Shown here piece after piece: positions 13,394-26,529 of a DNA stretch of 64,000 nt (position 1 is the stretch's first letter; every line of letters starts with the position of its first letter). The DNA is taken from the NCBI RefSeq assembly GCF_040954835.1, contig NC_090698.1, positions 1,176,501 through 1,240,500 of the forward strand, written 5' to 3'. Source of the stretch: Lepisosteus oculatus. Taxonomy: Eukaryota; Chordata; Actinopteri; Semionotiformes; Lepisosteidae. The translations under genes were made by a program, and so were the position numbers. The notes under the pieces were generated by a model. That model was not told where the DNA came from and did no database searches. It was given only the letters and a program-made list of their open reading frames with translations.

Positions 13394-16300
13394 CTGAAGA
13401 ACAGAGAAAATTTACAGCAATTAACAACTGATAGCTCGATTGTGTCGTGTTTACAGTTATCAATACAAAACACAAAATGCAAGACAGACATGTTAGCCCA
13501 CAATTTATATGCACTGTAGAGAAATTGATAAATACACAAGGGTTAAGTAATAAAACTAAAGGTAAAATGACATAAGTCATATGTCAGATGTGACTGAGGA
13601 ATGTGTGCTGTGACAGGCACTGTTTTATTAGCTCACTGAGATGTTTAAATCAACGGAGCTGTGTAGCGTCAGAGTTTCATTCTTTTATTTGGATGCCTTT
13701 CTTCTGGGGCATGTGCTCCCTGCTTCTCTTACTACTGTCGCTATGGGAAATGAAATGAAAAATTAGGAAAACCTGTCAGAGCTTATCTACAGGTAGAGAA
13801 AGGGGACCCTTGAAATTGGACCCGCTTTTGTCAAAGCAAATACCTGCAACTCTGTTTCCATCTCCAAACACGTCTTTAGCGATTTTTCTCTTCCGGTTTA
13901 CTTCATAGGGGTCTGAAAAGGACAAAGAAAACTGTAGCTCAGACAATCCGAAATTAAGGCTGACATCACAAATTAAAATGATAAACTGATATTTACAAGT
14001 GATTTCTAGTACACACGTCAAAAATTTTATTATTTGTACGGTCCGCACCAGCAATAATTGCTTCACTGCACACAGCCCTGGGAAAACTAGTCATTCCATG
14101 TCATGGTTAGTGTTATATTATTACCACAGCTTGTCTAGGTAAGAAGGAAAAACTCCTTCAAACCCTATCTGCTAACTAACTGCTGACACCTAAGTGCTGT
14201 CATTTTCAGATGTAATTTACATGTTTTTGTAATGAAATAAATATGTAAATAGCTTAGTAGAAAGCTGTAACATGATCTGTTGCTAAGTATATTGCAACAA
14301 AGGGACAGTGACTCATTTCCTCAGTTAATGATCGTTTCTTGGTTTCAGGTTGGTATCTGGTTGGTAGCCAGAAATGGCTGTTAGTGGATTTATACTTTCA
14401 TGTCACATTGAATTTCAGACTCATTTAAATTCACATTTTTGCACCAACAGCTCCTGCAAAGTGACAGAAAGCCCAAACGAGCTGGTTGTTATCTGTATCT
14501 CAACACAAGACAGTGAGAACTCTCAGGAAAGAGTTAATGCTCAATCTACCACATAAAAAGCTACAAAAAGAACATTCTTGTGTTAAGAAAGAGGACATAA
14601 GATATGTCTCGTACCACTGCGTAGCTCTTAGGAAAACACCTGCCATCTTACGTGGAGATGAATGTTTTAGGAATACTGGTGTGTGATTTGTCTATGCTCT
14701 CTTTTTCCAGTAGGCCTATAAAAATGTTAAAGCTTTAGTGACACCAATATCTTACAATATCGACGATTTAAAACTCTGTGGGTAATCGTGAGAGGTGAAA
14801 ACATCAAGCAAAGAGGAGCGGCCGAGACCAGCGGCCCTGCGCGCTGTCCTGCCGCCGGGCCGTACCGGGGTTGTGCGGGAGGTAGGTGAAGGTGACCGGC
14901 TCGCTCTCCATGTGGTCCGAGAGACGCCTCAGCTGCACCTGGACGTCCACCTCCTCCTGGATGTCCAGGTCCCGGAAGGGCGGCGACTTGAAGACGACGG
15001 CGATCTGGCGGTGCACGTCCGTCTGCGCGAACTCCGCCTTGCCCATCCACTCTCCGTGAGTGAAGATGATCTCGATGTCATCTGCAAATCAAAACCGGGC
15101 TTCTGAAACCTTCTTTCTGGGGCCTAAGTGTTGCACAAATCTTTATATGTATTGTTTTTACATACAGATTTTTCTCATAAGCAAAAAGTGGTTGGTAGAG
15201 TACTTTTGTGCACTTACTATCTACAGACTTAAGTGTTGACATCATCCATCTCCAACAACGCTATTCCCTCATGCATTAAGTGTAATAAGTGGACTTGTGT
15301 TTTACGCTAAATATTTTTACATTAATTCATGTCTACGCGGTCAAAGACAAAAAAATTAATCAAAATCAAATAATGCAGGAAGTTTCAAATTCAAATCTGG
15401 TGAGCCACACACCTGAGCTAGGCTGGGGAAGCTCAGGGCGGAGCGGAGGCTCTGTGGCTCAGGCTCTGCGCCTGTGGCTGGAAGGTTGTCGGTTCACATG
15501 GAACCCTTCTCCACTTCGGCCTTCACAGTTCTCGTTTGACTATTTGCTACTACTGGACCACCCAGATCTGCGCCGCGGCGGCTCCACCCGGGCCACCCAC
15601 GGGCTCCTGATTCAGAGTTAAAAACTGAGATCTGGAATGAGTTGAGGGGTGGGATGATGGTGACCAGTTTGGTGTGCATGTGTGGGAAGAACGAACCTTC
15701 GACTCGCGCAGAGACACAGGGAAGCCTACTCGTGAGAGCTGTGCACCTGCTGTGTTCCCTGCATTTCATGATTATTCAATTATATTTTGTATCCTGCTCA
15801 CTACTGTATTTGCTGTATTACTGTTTTCATAATACTTTAAACTACATACTCACACTAATACAGGTACTGTACTGTAGGTAATACAGGTGTATAATACAGG
15901 ACTTACTTGAAGGAGGGGAATAATAGGGGACAAGAGGGCTTATTGACTGAAGTTTGGGAGGGGTAACAACAAGTCAATCTCACTCAGCTGTTCGTCATCA
16001 CTATTGTAACAGAAATGAGCTGTGCTGTATATCTCGAACACACGCACGTCCCTTCACAATCATCTCAGGTATCCCTGCTGCACCCTGTCTCCACCCTGCA
16101 CCTATCCCCTGATCCACTCTTTCTGAATGGGGCTCCAACTCCTCTCCCTGTGGGCTAACTCTCCCCCACGAGCCAAGTGGGTCAGGCCAAACCTGTCTCC
16201 CCAAATATTCCAAACATTCAGCAAGCCTTCATGTTTTGGATGCTGTTGTCCCTAGAGACAAGTATCATTGTGAGCCAATTTTACCATGTTGACGAGCAAT

Positions 16301-19300
16301 ATTTATTGCACTGGGCGAAGTACATCGCTGGAGATGTCCGTCTATAAATGTCTTCGTTTACACTATATTGTAATCACCCTCATCACTCCTGGAATTGTTT
16401 TGTGCTCTTAGATTCCTGTACCTTTCTGGACTTTGTCACAGAGCAGGTAGATCTCGGTCTTGCCCGTGCACGGCCCCCGAACCACATTCAGACGGCTGAT
16501 CTTCAGCTCCGATGTAGTTGTAGCTTCTGTTAGAAACAGTGAAACAGGGAAACGCATTGTCACCGAGAGCACCAGGAACGACTGGATCTCTGAACGACTC
16601 TGGGCACATTCAGTCTACAATACTGCAGAGTACTTAAAAACCTTCCTTGCAGTCGGGCTGTACACCTCAACTCCACTTAATTACATATTTGGTTGCTTTT
16701 GGCTTCAGTTAATCACAGTGCCAAAATGTGAAGAAACTGCAGTGTTTGAACAAATACTTGTGTCTGTGTCCAGATTAAGGAATTCTGATAACATTTTCCC
16801 CCCATCTCTCTGCACTTTTTGTAAATTTTAAAAATTAAAAAAAAAAAAAAAATTTTTTCCAGTCTATCTAACCAGTTAGACGTCTTTCCCTTATGAGAAG
16901 GTTCATAACTGATGGTAGTTTTATTCTGCAGTACAGTACTGCTAAACATTCCTGAATGCAGGCTGAGTAAAGAGATCCATCATCTTTCACATGAAGCAGA
17001 CTTCCAGCAAAGAATCTGGTGAAAACCCCATGAAAGTGGTTCAGCAGTGACCACAACAGAAAGAGTAAATGCAATACAGGGAATGACACTACACAGAACA
17101 GCTGTATTGCTTTGGCGAGAAAACTCACTTTTGTCATAGATGGGTTCAGATACAACAGGGCTTAGGGAATATTTCTCCCCGTCCGGTTTCTCCACTTCGC
17201 ATTGGAAACACAGCCGGACGACATTCATCTCGATGTCCTCAATGCTCTTGGAATGCCCACCTGAGAAACGAAAGGACACGAAGAAAACAACTGCGTGAGA
17301 GGCTGAAAATATATCACATGTCCACCCGCAGACCTGCTGCAGAGGAATGGGATTAGAAGGCACTTCTGTACATAGAGTCACAACACATGTCTTAACCACT
17401 GCCAACCTGGGCTGAATGGCCTCTTCTCATTTGTAAGCATTCTTATGTTATTTACATACTGTATATTAAAATTAATCTATTTCTATCTTAATTAAGTTTG
17501 TGTAATAGGAACCAGTCACACAAAAAGATAAAAAAATATAAACACACCAATGTACAGGAACTACTAATCGTGGATTGGACCATGGGTCATGCATACCACA
17601 TGGACGTATTGCAGCAAATCAAAAGATCAGTTTCAACAGGGACGCGATTGCCTTGCTTTACTTAGAACCTCAACAGTTTCAGCCAAGTCTCCATTGTTTT
17701 TCACAACAAGATTATATTCGAGTATTCCAAATTTCACTGGTCTAGTTACAGTCACCAACTGAAAAAATAAAAACCTCATCTTAACTGTAAACTTTTAAAT
17801 GCATCTTACAATGATATGAACAATGCAGGTTGTATTCACTGACCTCAGCAAGAGAATTCTGAAGTGTGCTGAGGACTCATGGAGCACATCTGTGTTAGAG
17901 AGGCTCCATGAGCACGACAAGCTAGAATCAGGCTACCTTACATAGAGCACATGAATCACCCTAATGACCGGGTTTCCTCAGACATTTTGATTTCTACAGA
18001 AACTGAAACGTTAAGCCTAGCACCAAACTTTGAATATTAAGTATTGTGATCATTCTTAATTGCTACATTTTACTTACAATGCAAATATCAGAAGACCATT
18101 TACAGTATCTTCACTGAAAAAAAACAACAAATCAGGAGCCTTAAGGTCATAAAGAAAAGCAATCTTGATAAAGCTGTGTAACAACAAAGCATTTTCAATT
18201 TAGAATTTTTTTAAATAAATTATTCACTTTTAGTTTCAAGTCTTTACTAAATACATTGCATCTCATATCACTTCCTGTCATAATGAATGCATATGTGAGC
18301 TCTTTTCAATCAAAGACATGCTTAAACTGGTTTAAAAGGAAACAACAAATATATGCTAGAGTAAACACCAGCACAGTAGCATTCAGAAGAGAGAGTGCAC
18401 AGGTTAACAAGTGAAAAAAGCTGAAGATCAAACCACTGCTGCAGAACCCAGGTGGAAAGTTCAAGGGAATACACGTACACGTACTGAATGAAGCTCATGG
18501 CGGGTGTATGGAGTACACTCTCATGAAACATTGCAGAACGGGATTCGCTCAGAATCTGTTTTCATGAGCTGTGAACAGTGAGCTGAAACAAGAGCCTGTG
18601 CAGTCCATCTCGTTCGTTTGTTTGCTGGCAGCTGATTGGTGCAGAGATCTGAACTTGCATTAAATGTCACCTGTCAGATATTTGCTCCAGCTTGTTGAAG
18701 TCTTTTGGAATTTATTTTACAGCTTTTTTACAGTGTTTGCTAAGCCCTCTACTATAGAATAATCTGCAAACATGACTGGTTTACTCACTACACCATATCT
18801 ATACAATATCTAGATCACTGATATTGAGTTAGGAAGAACACTGGTCCTAACACAGATCCCTGTGGTGCTTCACTAATTACATTACGTAACCTTCACCCCT
18901 TATCTACAGTTTTGGATGCCAACTGCCTGGAATTAAAGACTTAATCTTTTATGGTGAATCAAGTCTTCTGAAAATCTAAATCTTGTAATGTAAACTTTAT
19001 CATATTAAGCGAGCCCTGACTTAATCCATGCCATTTATTGTCTTGGTCTTCTGTTTCTGCAATGTGCTCTCTTTAGTAGTTCATCCCTCTCGCTGCAGAA
19101 CCCAGAAGCTGATTTAAGGAAAGAGATCAGAGTAATGTTTACTAACAGGATGGAAAAATATTCTTGGGCTGGTCTCTGTGGTCAGTGACACATTAAAAAA
19201 GGTTTCTTTTTTAATGTAGAGGTTTAATTTTAGAGTGAACAGGCTGAATTGAATATACTGTATAGCTTAGATAAAACATTCTGCAACACAAATGTTACGA

Positions 19301-22300
19301 AGTGTAAAGTCGAGCTTTGTCTGTAGCTGTAGTTTAAGCTGTAGCAAAATGGACATATTTAAAGAAAACATGAAGATGCAAAACCCTGGACACCAGTAAG
19401 ATCTGTACAATAGCGACATCAGTCACTGCAGAGGGGACAGTGGGTATTTTAAATGTTCATAGTCTTGAAATTAGTGTGTTTAAACCGAACCGTTACAAGG
19501 TGGAGCTGCTGCTAACCACATTGTGTAAATAACTTGGCTGTGGTCTTTACAATGGTGCTTCTAGCTCGGGGGGGATTTTTAGAACTTTCTAAAGACATAC
19601 AGTGCAACATCAGAAAGAAGAAAGGACAGAACTGGTTGTATATGCATTTTTGTGGGCTGTCCTGTAACTGACAAATAACGAGTGGGGTGTGTATTTTCTC
19701 AGAACTGGCACTGCGGCGCGGAGGTGTGTGCAGGGAGGAGGGAGGAGGGGAGCTATAAAAGGACTTACAAAGAACTCATCAGAGAGTCCATTAAAAATCT
19801 TGCTTCAGTTGTCACATTAGCAAAGATGTGCTTTACACTGCTTTACCGAGCCGTAATTCAACAGAGAATGTCAGAGTGAAGGAAGACACGTGTCAGCATT
19901 GTCCCGGTGCTGAAACAGCAGAACTTGTGCAGTTACACTGTTGTAACACCGGTCAGATTTCATTCAATATTTACATCATTGCCATAACTATGGAGTAAAG
20001 TCAACACTGAGATCAGAGTGCTGTGTGGTGAAAAAAGTATTCACAGTCTTAGACTGGCAATTATGTTCAGATTTTAAAGTCATACATCTGTCAGCAAAAT
20101 AAAACGGGGGAAAAGAGCCGAGATGCGATTGTGCCCCCGGAGCGCGGGGCGGGAGCTCACGGCTCGCTGCGCTGTCTCACACTCACTGTGGAAGGGGTCT
20201 ATTCCCTGACTCCTCCTCTTCTCCAGCGCAGGGTCGATCTCCTTCCGCCTCACACACTGGATCCCCAGGTTGGAGAAGCTGCCAGAGGCCACAGCACAAT
20301 GTCAGAACGCACTGAAGCAGGGGGGCGACGCAGAGCACAGATTCACAAGAGGCTGTTTGTTTCAGTAAATGTGAAATGTTCTCCAGGACTCCAGCCCTGG
20401 TTCTGAAAAGCCACGGTTTCCTTTGTTTTTAATTACAGCGTAGCTCTGAACAGATCGAATTAGATCTAGATCTAGAAGATGACTTCCAGCGGCTGTCCGG
20501 GACCAGGGCTGGACCAGCTCGCTCCAGATCTAGAGTCAAGAACAACCTGGAAGAACCGGATCTTTGGGGATTAAAGGAAACTGTTTATTACCGATTATCT
20601 GAAGGAGAACAAAGAAACAAATATTGTTACATTTAATTAAACTGCACAGTAACTACACTCCTCTTATGGTAAATGTCACCACCTTCCAGAACAGGAACCC
20701 AGAGGGAGGTTTATGGATCACACTATTTAAAACTACATCTTTGAATATATCTTTTTGCTCGGAAACAATCATTTTCAATCAGCGTGTGTGTTTAGCTGCT
20801 TCTGCAGGGTCAGGCGGGCAGCACTGCTGCAGGGGCACACCTGTGCTTCCGGCTGGTCCGTGGGTTGATGGTCACGACACAGACCCCATCGACGCAGTCC
20901 TTACCCACCAGGCCGTGTGGGTGTGGGCGGTAAGGGATGTCCTTGGTCACCAAGGATACGGTCACTTTCATCTTCTTCACCTGCTGTACGTTTCCCCGCA
21001 ACTAAAATGGAAGGACTTGTCTTAATCACTCATTCCCACATCTTTCACCACAGAGCTCTGGCTTCAGATCCACTGACTTTAATTGGAAGTTAAAGTCTGC
21101 CCGATGACACTCTTCTTCAGGCAGGACCTTTGCTTTTGGCGTAGGGTGCTAAACTACTGACTCGTCCATTAATCACACAGGTACTTGGACGAGGATCTGT
21201 GCTAGTGCAGAGAGCTGGAATAAGGGAATTATCCATGGGAAGGAGGGAAAATCCCAGCATGATTCCACACTGGCGGGAACCAGACCATAGTTTCGATGAT
21301 TCACTGAAAATCTTGCTCTCTAATTAAACCAGTCACTAGCATAAACATGGCAAAGTACCTTATGGTGAATTTTCATCTGTCAGAGAAATTAGTCTATTTT
21401 TTGCAAATAAATGTGTGTTCAAAGATTTGTACTCGTAAACACTTAGCCTAATGTTACACTTGTTGGTCCTAAATGCACAATTTGCTTATGTTCTTTGTAT
21501 TACAGTCCTTTTGTTGGCATTTTTGTGGACATGAAACTGGATTTTGTGTTGACAAGTTAAATGCTTGATTTCAAACAAGTCCTTTTTTCCTGACGCTATA
21601 AGAGATGTTTGAGGCCGCCAGTGGACTTCAGTGGACACTGTATTCAGGAGAGGAGCTGGACAATGAAGACAAGCCAGCCTGAGCAGTACACGGGCTCAGC
21701 AAGCCCCTCTCCTCTCGGCTCAGAGAGGGTCGGGGGCGCCCTCAAACCTCACCCCCATGCTGCTGGAGCACCCCAAGCCTCTTGTACACATTACAGAGAC
21801 ACGTTGCCTCCCATGTAAGGGAATCACCCCATGGGAATGACTGTGCATTCCCGGAGAATTCCCCTTTCTGCCTTTCTGGAAAACTGTTATGGGCTAACGG
21901 AATGATTAATTTATTATTTTTTTTAAAGTGGAGATATTGTGATTGTTTTTCTCACGATTATAGTGACACCATGCGATCTGTTCCTCTGGCAGGAAGGTCC
22001 CTCCTATCTGCACTTCACTTCAATCTTCTGCACATTCCTTGTACTATTAACTCATTTCTTTAGTAGAGAAATGTTTTCCATTAATACATTTGTGATTTCA
22101 TAAAACAGAATGAGTTATTCTGATTAGTGCACTTTGACACGAGCTGATAAGCACGCTTGCTCAGTGCTCATTCTAAAGGAGGCTCAGTTTGTTACCACTG
22201 TTGTTCCAGCCAAAAGAAAAGACTCTTCACCCTTAAAACGCTCTCCTCTCCGCAATGATTTATGTTCTACATTATCTGTTACTCTGTGATTCTCATCTCA

Positions 22301-25300
22301 GCTCCGACTGTACAAGGTTTCTGGAAATCAAGCTGGATTTCTTCTTGTTTTTGTCTCATGGAGGACATTAGATTGTATTATATTTGTTTAATTCAGGCTA
22401 GTGTTGTTTGCGGCGCAGGGTGGGCGTTACAGCTATCATGGCCGACCTCTACACTGTAGGAACTTCATCTCACAATGAAATTAGTTTATTATTCTCAGCG
22501 GTCAACACGAGACCTCATTGTGCCAGAACACAGACGGAGAAGCATCCCCCCACTCCATCGAGGCGCGGGCGCACTCGGGAGTGTCAAGCGTGTCTTGGCC
22601 ATTGTTCCGGCCGTGCTGGTCTACACCTGCCCGCGTGCAGTCAGCATGGTAAGGAGGCTCACCTCGATGGCTGGCAGGGTTTTATTCTGCTCAGTGGTGG
22701 ATGCGCCCAGGATGCTGCCTGCCGAGCGCCCCTCGCACTCATAGCGAAACCTCATGCCTCTCTGCTTGGGCTGCTCTGTGATGACCAGCTCCGGCTTGTC
22801 GAGGAGACTCTCCAGCTGCTCGGTGCCTGGGTCCTGTCGGCCCCTCATCACGGTGCGGCTGCCCTTTCCCCTGCTGGCCCCCAGCCTGCCCCTGTCTGTG
22901 ACCCTGCTCCGGCTCTGCTGGGCGGTAGGACTGCTTAAATTGGGCGAGGCCATGGGGACTCCTGCCTGCTGCAGTATGGACGCCTGCTGACAGAGACCAA
23001 CAAGAAAACATGTGTTTTATATTCACCTCTATTAATCACACTCTCTGTTTGATAGACATATACACATATGGCTATGCAGATACTTTAAAAAAATTCTATA
23101 TGACAGGGACAGATGCAAAATTCACATTCTGGACAATGAAACCTGCCATGCTTTTAATGCTGAGCACCAGTGCACTGGCGCACCACGTGAGCAATAAGCA
23201 ATCCTGGTATGTGAGTTTGAGTCTGGGGCAACGTGGACACTTGTAATTACAGGAATGCATTGTAACTACATGCAGCAATTAACTAATGTGAGCAGGACAT
23301 AGACCACTTCGTGGGCTTAGATTACGCCTCACCACAAGCACCCTAATTGTAATCAAGGCATATCAAGTTACCGTAGGAACTGTGTTTTCTAGTGAAAACA
23401 CTAACCAGCTAAAATAATGTGTCATGTGTCACACAGCACATGACTAATTCATGTGTTTTTAACTTTTGCTCATTTCGAAAAAATGATGAAAAATCAAACA
23501 TTGAGCAATGCTGGGCCATGTCTGACGGTTATCATCCCCGAAGTGCAAAAAGTAACCTTCTGGAATCGTCACCCTGTGATGTGCCTGGTGCCAACACAGG
23601 TGGCCCTGGATCACTGATGGAACAAATCAACAACGATGACCAGGAAAGCTTAGTTTCATGGGTCTGGGAAGCGTTGGGCACTTTTTACTGTTGCTGTCTA
23701 TGTTGCTGGTGATGCATGTTATCTTGTGATCCCATGATGGCAGTATATCTTTCTTCCAGCCTCACACTGACACTGTCCACCACACAAGACTCCAACAGCT
23801 ACTTCCCAGGGCTCCAGTGGCCTTCATGCACATCGCCACCATCTTCCAAGATCACAAAACCAAAGGATGACAGAGTAGCTTTGCACTTTCTCATTTCAAA
23901 ACTGACTCTCGCAGGGAACATACATGCATGCAAATGTTACATATTTTGCTGGGAGAGATTCAACTTTGTACTTCTTGTATGGGCCGCATACATTTGTGTT
24001 AACTACATCATTAGACATGGGGTTAACAAGACTTTCAGCTGCACCCAAGTCCACTGCTTTTGACATGGCTGTGAACGTTTCCTTACTCCTTGGACCTGTA
24101 CTAGTGATTGACAGGTGCCATTTTAATCCAGCTGTCTAATCTCAAAGATGTCAATAAAGCTTCTTTGGACATTAGGACTTAGGACAAGAAAGATTAAAAA
24201 CAGGATAACACAGTCTGTAGTCTTTCCTAAACATCAGCCCTAACCACAGCAGACAGTTCTGGAGATAGTGCAAGTGCTTTTTGCATAGGCCCATATTTTC
24301 TTGTGCTCTAAATACTTTCCTGGCCATTAAAATGCCCTCTTGCCCGAGGCATTACTACAGTGTTTAGGGCACAGCCATGCTTATTTGTTACACTCCACAT
24401 CTGCATATGTTTTGCATACTTTTTTCTCATTACTGTACTCCCATGACAGCGTGGCGAGCTTTTGCAGACATTTTTGCAACAGTAGTTAACTGGAAAACAC
24501 GTCACTACCTGATAAAATCAAAATCTAAAAAAGTCACAGACCGACCACAAACTCACGTACCTTTTGACTGACAATCTTTAGTCTCAACAACCGGAAGACG
24601 AGTTACAACCAAAAAAAAAAGAGAGCGAAAAAGGAAGAAGCCGACAGCAGCAACAAAGAAACCTTGTATTTCTGTTTTTTTCAGGGGTCCCACGCTCCTC
24701 CTCAGTCCACTACGAGCCCTGCAGTTTCCAGCCTGTTTTCCGCCTCTGCAGAGCGGCGGCCTGCTGCTAGTCAAGGGCCTTGAGATGCTGAGCAGCCCAG
24801 TGCCAGGCTCACGTGTGGAGGACTACCGTGTCTGGGCACAGAGGGGAAAACAAAAGCAGCCACACAAAGCACTCGAGCGGGGGGGCGGAGCAACCGCTGG
24901 CAGGAAGCTGGCAGGGCAAGTGGGAAGAGTCAGCGGGGCGTGAAGCGCCGCTCTGGGCGGACACCAATAAAGTTTGTTCAAAAACAAAGAGAGTCTCTGT
25001 ACGTTCAGGGATTTCCTTCTTTAGACATATCCAAGGACATACTGTATGGAAGAAACGGGCTCTCAAAAGTGGCATCTTACTCCTGCCTACAGATATGGCA
25101 GAACTCAGGACAGATGGGTTTTTTTCAGCTTTCTAATAATCTTATGCTCCCAGATTTAGAGTGCTGTTATATCTAGGTCCTGTATAAAAATGAACAGCTA
25201 GGTACTAACCAAATCCAAGTGTCTGACAACCTGGTAACAGTTTGAGTTTGTGTTCTTTGTTCTGTTTAGTCAGTATTGCTGCTAGGTCTTCCTTCGGCGT

Positions 25301-26467
25301 GGTTCCATATCCTTCTTTCATCCCGACCCAAGGACTGACGAGATCCTGGATCAACTAGCTACTAAAATCCACACCAGCAAGACGGGCTGAATGGCCAACT
25401 CTCAAACCTTTTTAAGGATCTTGGATGTTCCAAGGCTGTACAGGGATGATCGATTCTTTTCTGGCATCCAGTAATGTTTGTTTTTTACAGATGCACGTGC
25501 AGTTAACAAGAAAATGTCCATCCTGTTTGAAAACCCCTAGTTCTAAATTCATGTGTAATGTGCGTTTCAGCTTAAGCTCCATACACCTTTTAAACAGGGC
25601 TCCTTTCCTCTTTAGGTGATGCCCGTGGGCTTGAGCCTGCAGCAGAGCAGCATGCGAGAGCTGGCACAGCACACGGTCCTACTGGGGCCCGGCCTACCTG
25701 CGTGCTTGACCCTCTGGCTACCAGCTGTGGTGTGCTAGACGGCCGAGGCGTCCTGCTGGTAAAGACTGTGGGGAGGAACTGAAAGTCCTGCTCCAGCTCC
25801 CGGGACAGGGGTGGGGGTCCCGGCAGAGCTCGTGGGACAGATCCCACCAAAGGATCACTCCTCTCAGAGATGTACTCATTAATTATGTCTGCGAAACAAA
25901 ACAGCTTGTCATCATGGAGGCCCCCCATCCTAAGGCACAAATAACAGTTGGTGCTGCATGTTATTCCGTGCAAATGTCAGCATAAATATAACCATGTCAA
26001 ATAGTGTCAACACTAGTTTGTTACTGTTGCTTGGGCGACAAGCCACGGATTAAAATTCTAAGTGCTCACTGTTAGAGAAGTTATTTTATGGAACACATTT
26101 ACCATGTCTTTACTAAGGACAACATTAGGGTGGTCTACAGTGTTTTTCTGTCTGTAGAATGAATATCTTTGATCTAAATTTCATAAGGAGAATGTTACCT
26201 GTAAGCATTCGGTACAATGGACTTCTGTCCGTTCAAAGAAACACAAAAATCAATTAACAGTGATACTCACCTAGTTCTACATCTGGAAGAAAGAAAAGGG
26301 GACACAATATTAGTGATCTTGCAACATCAGATGTGTACAATCTCATTTAAAAGCAAACAGTCCAGTCTTAATTCACCCCAGACAGTTAGAAATAGTCCTG
26401 AGGCTTAACATTAAACTCAGAATCAAATTTGCAGCAAACTGCATAATTTGCTGTGCAGGTAACTTGC

Positions 26468-26529
<62 letters not shown>

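Noticed and set aside
19750-19879. TATA-like box followed by a short plus-strand frame
   Set aside because: The frame has no similarity to known proteins and lies within a RELB intron; most likely chance.
23500-24140. Coding-like composition in RELB intron 3, possibly an old transposase
   Set aside because: Translations in all frames contain many stops and no motif I can tie to a transposase family.
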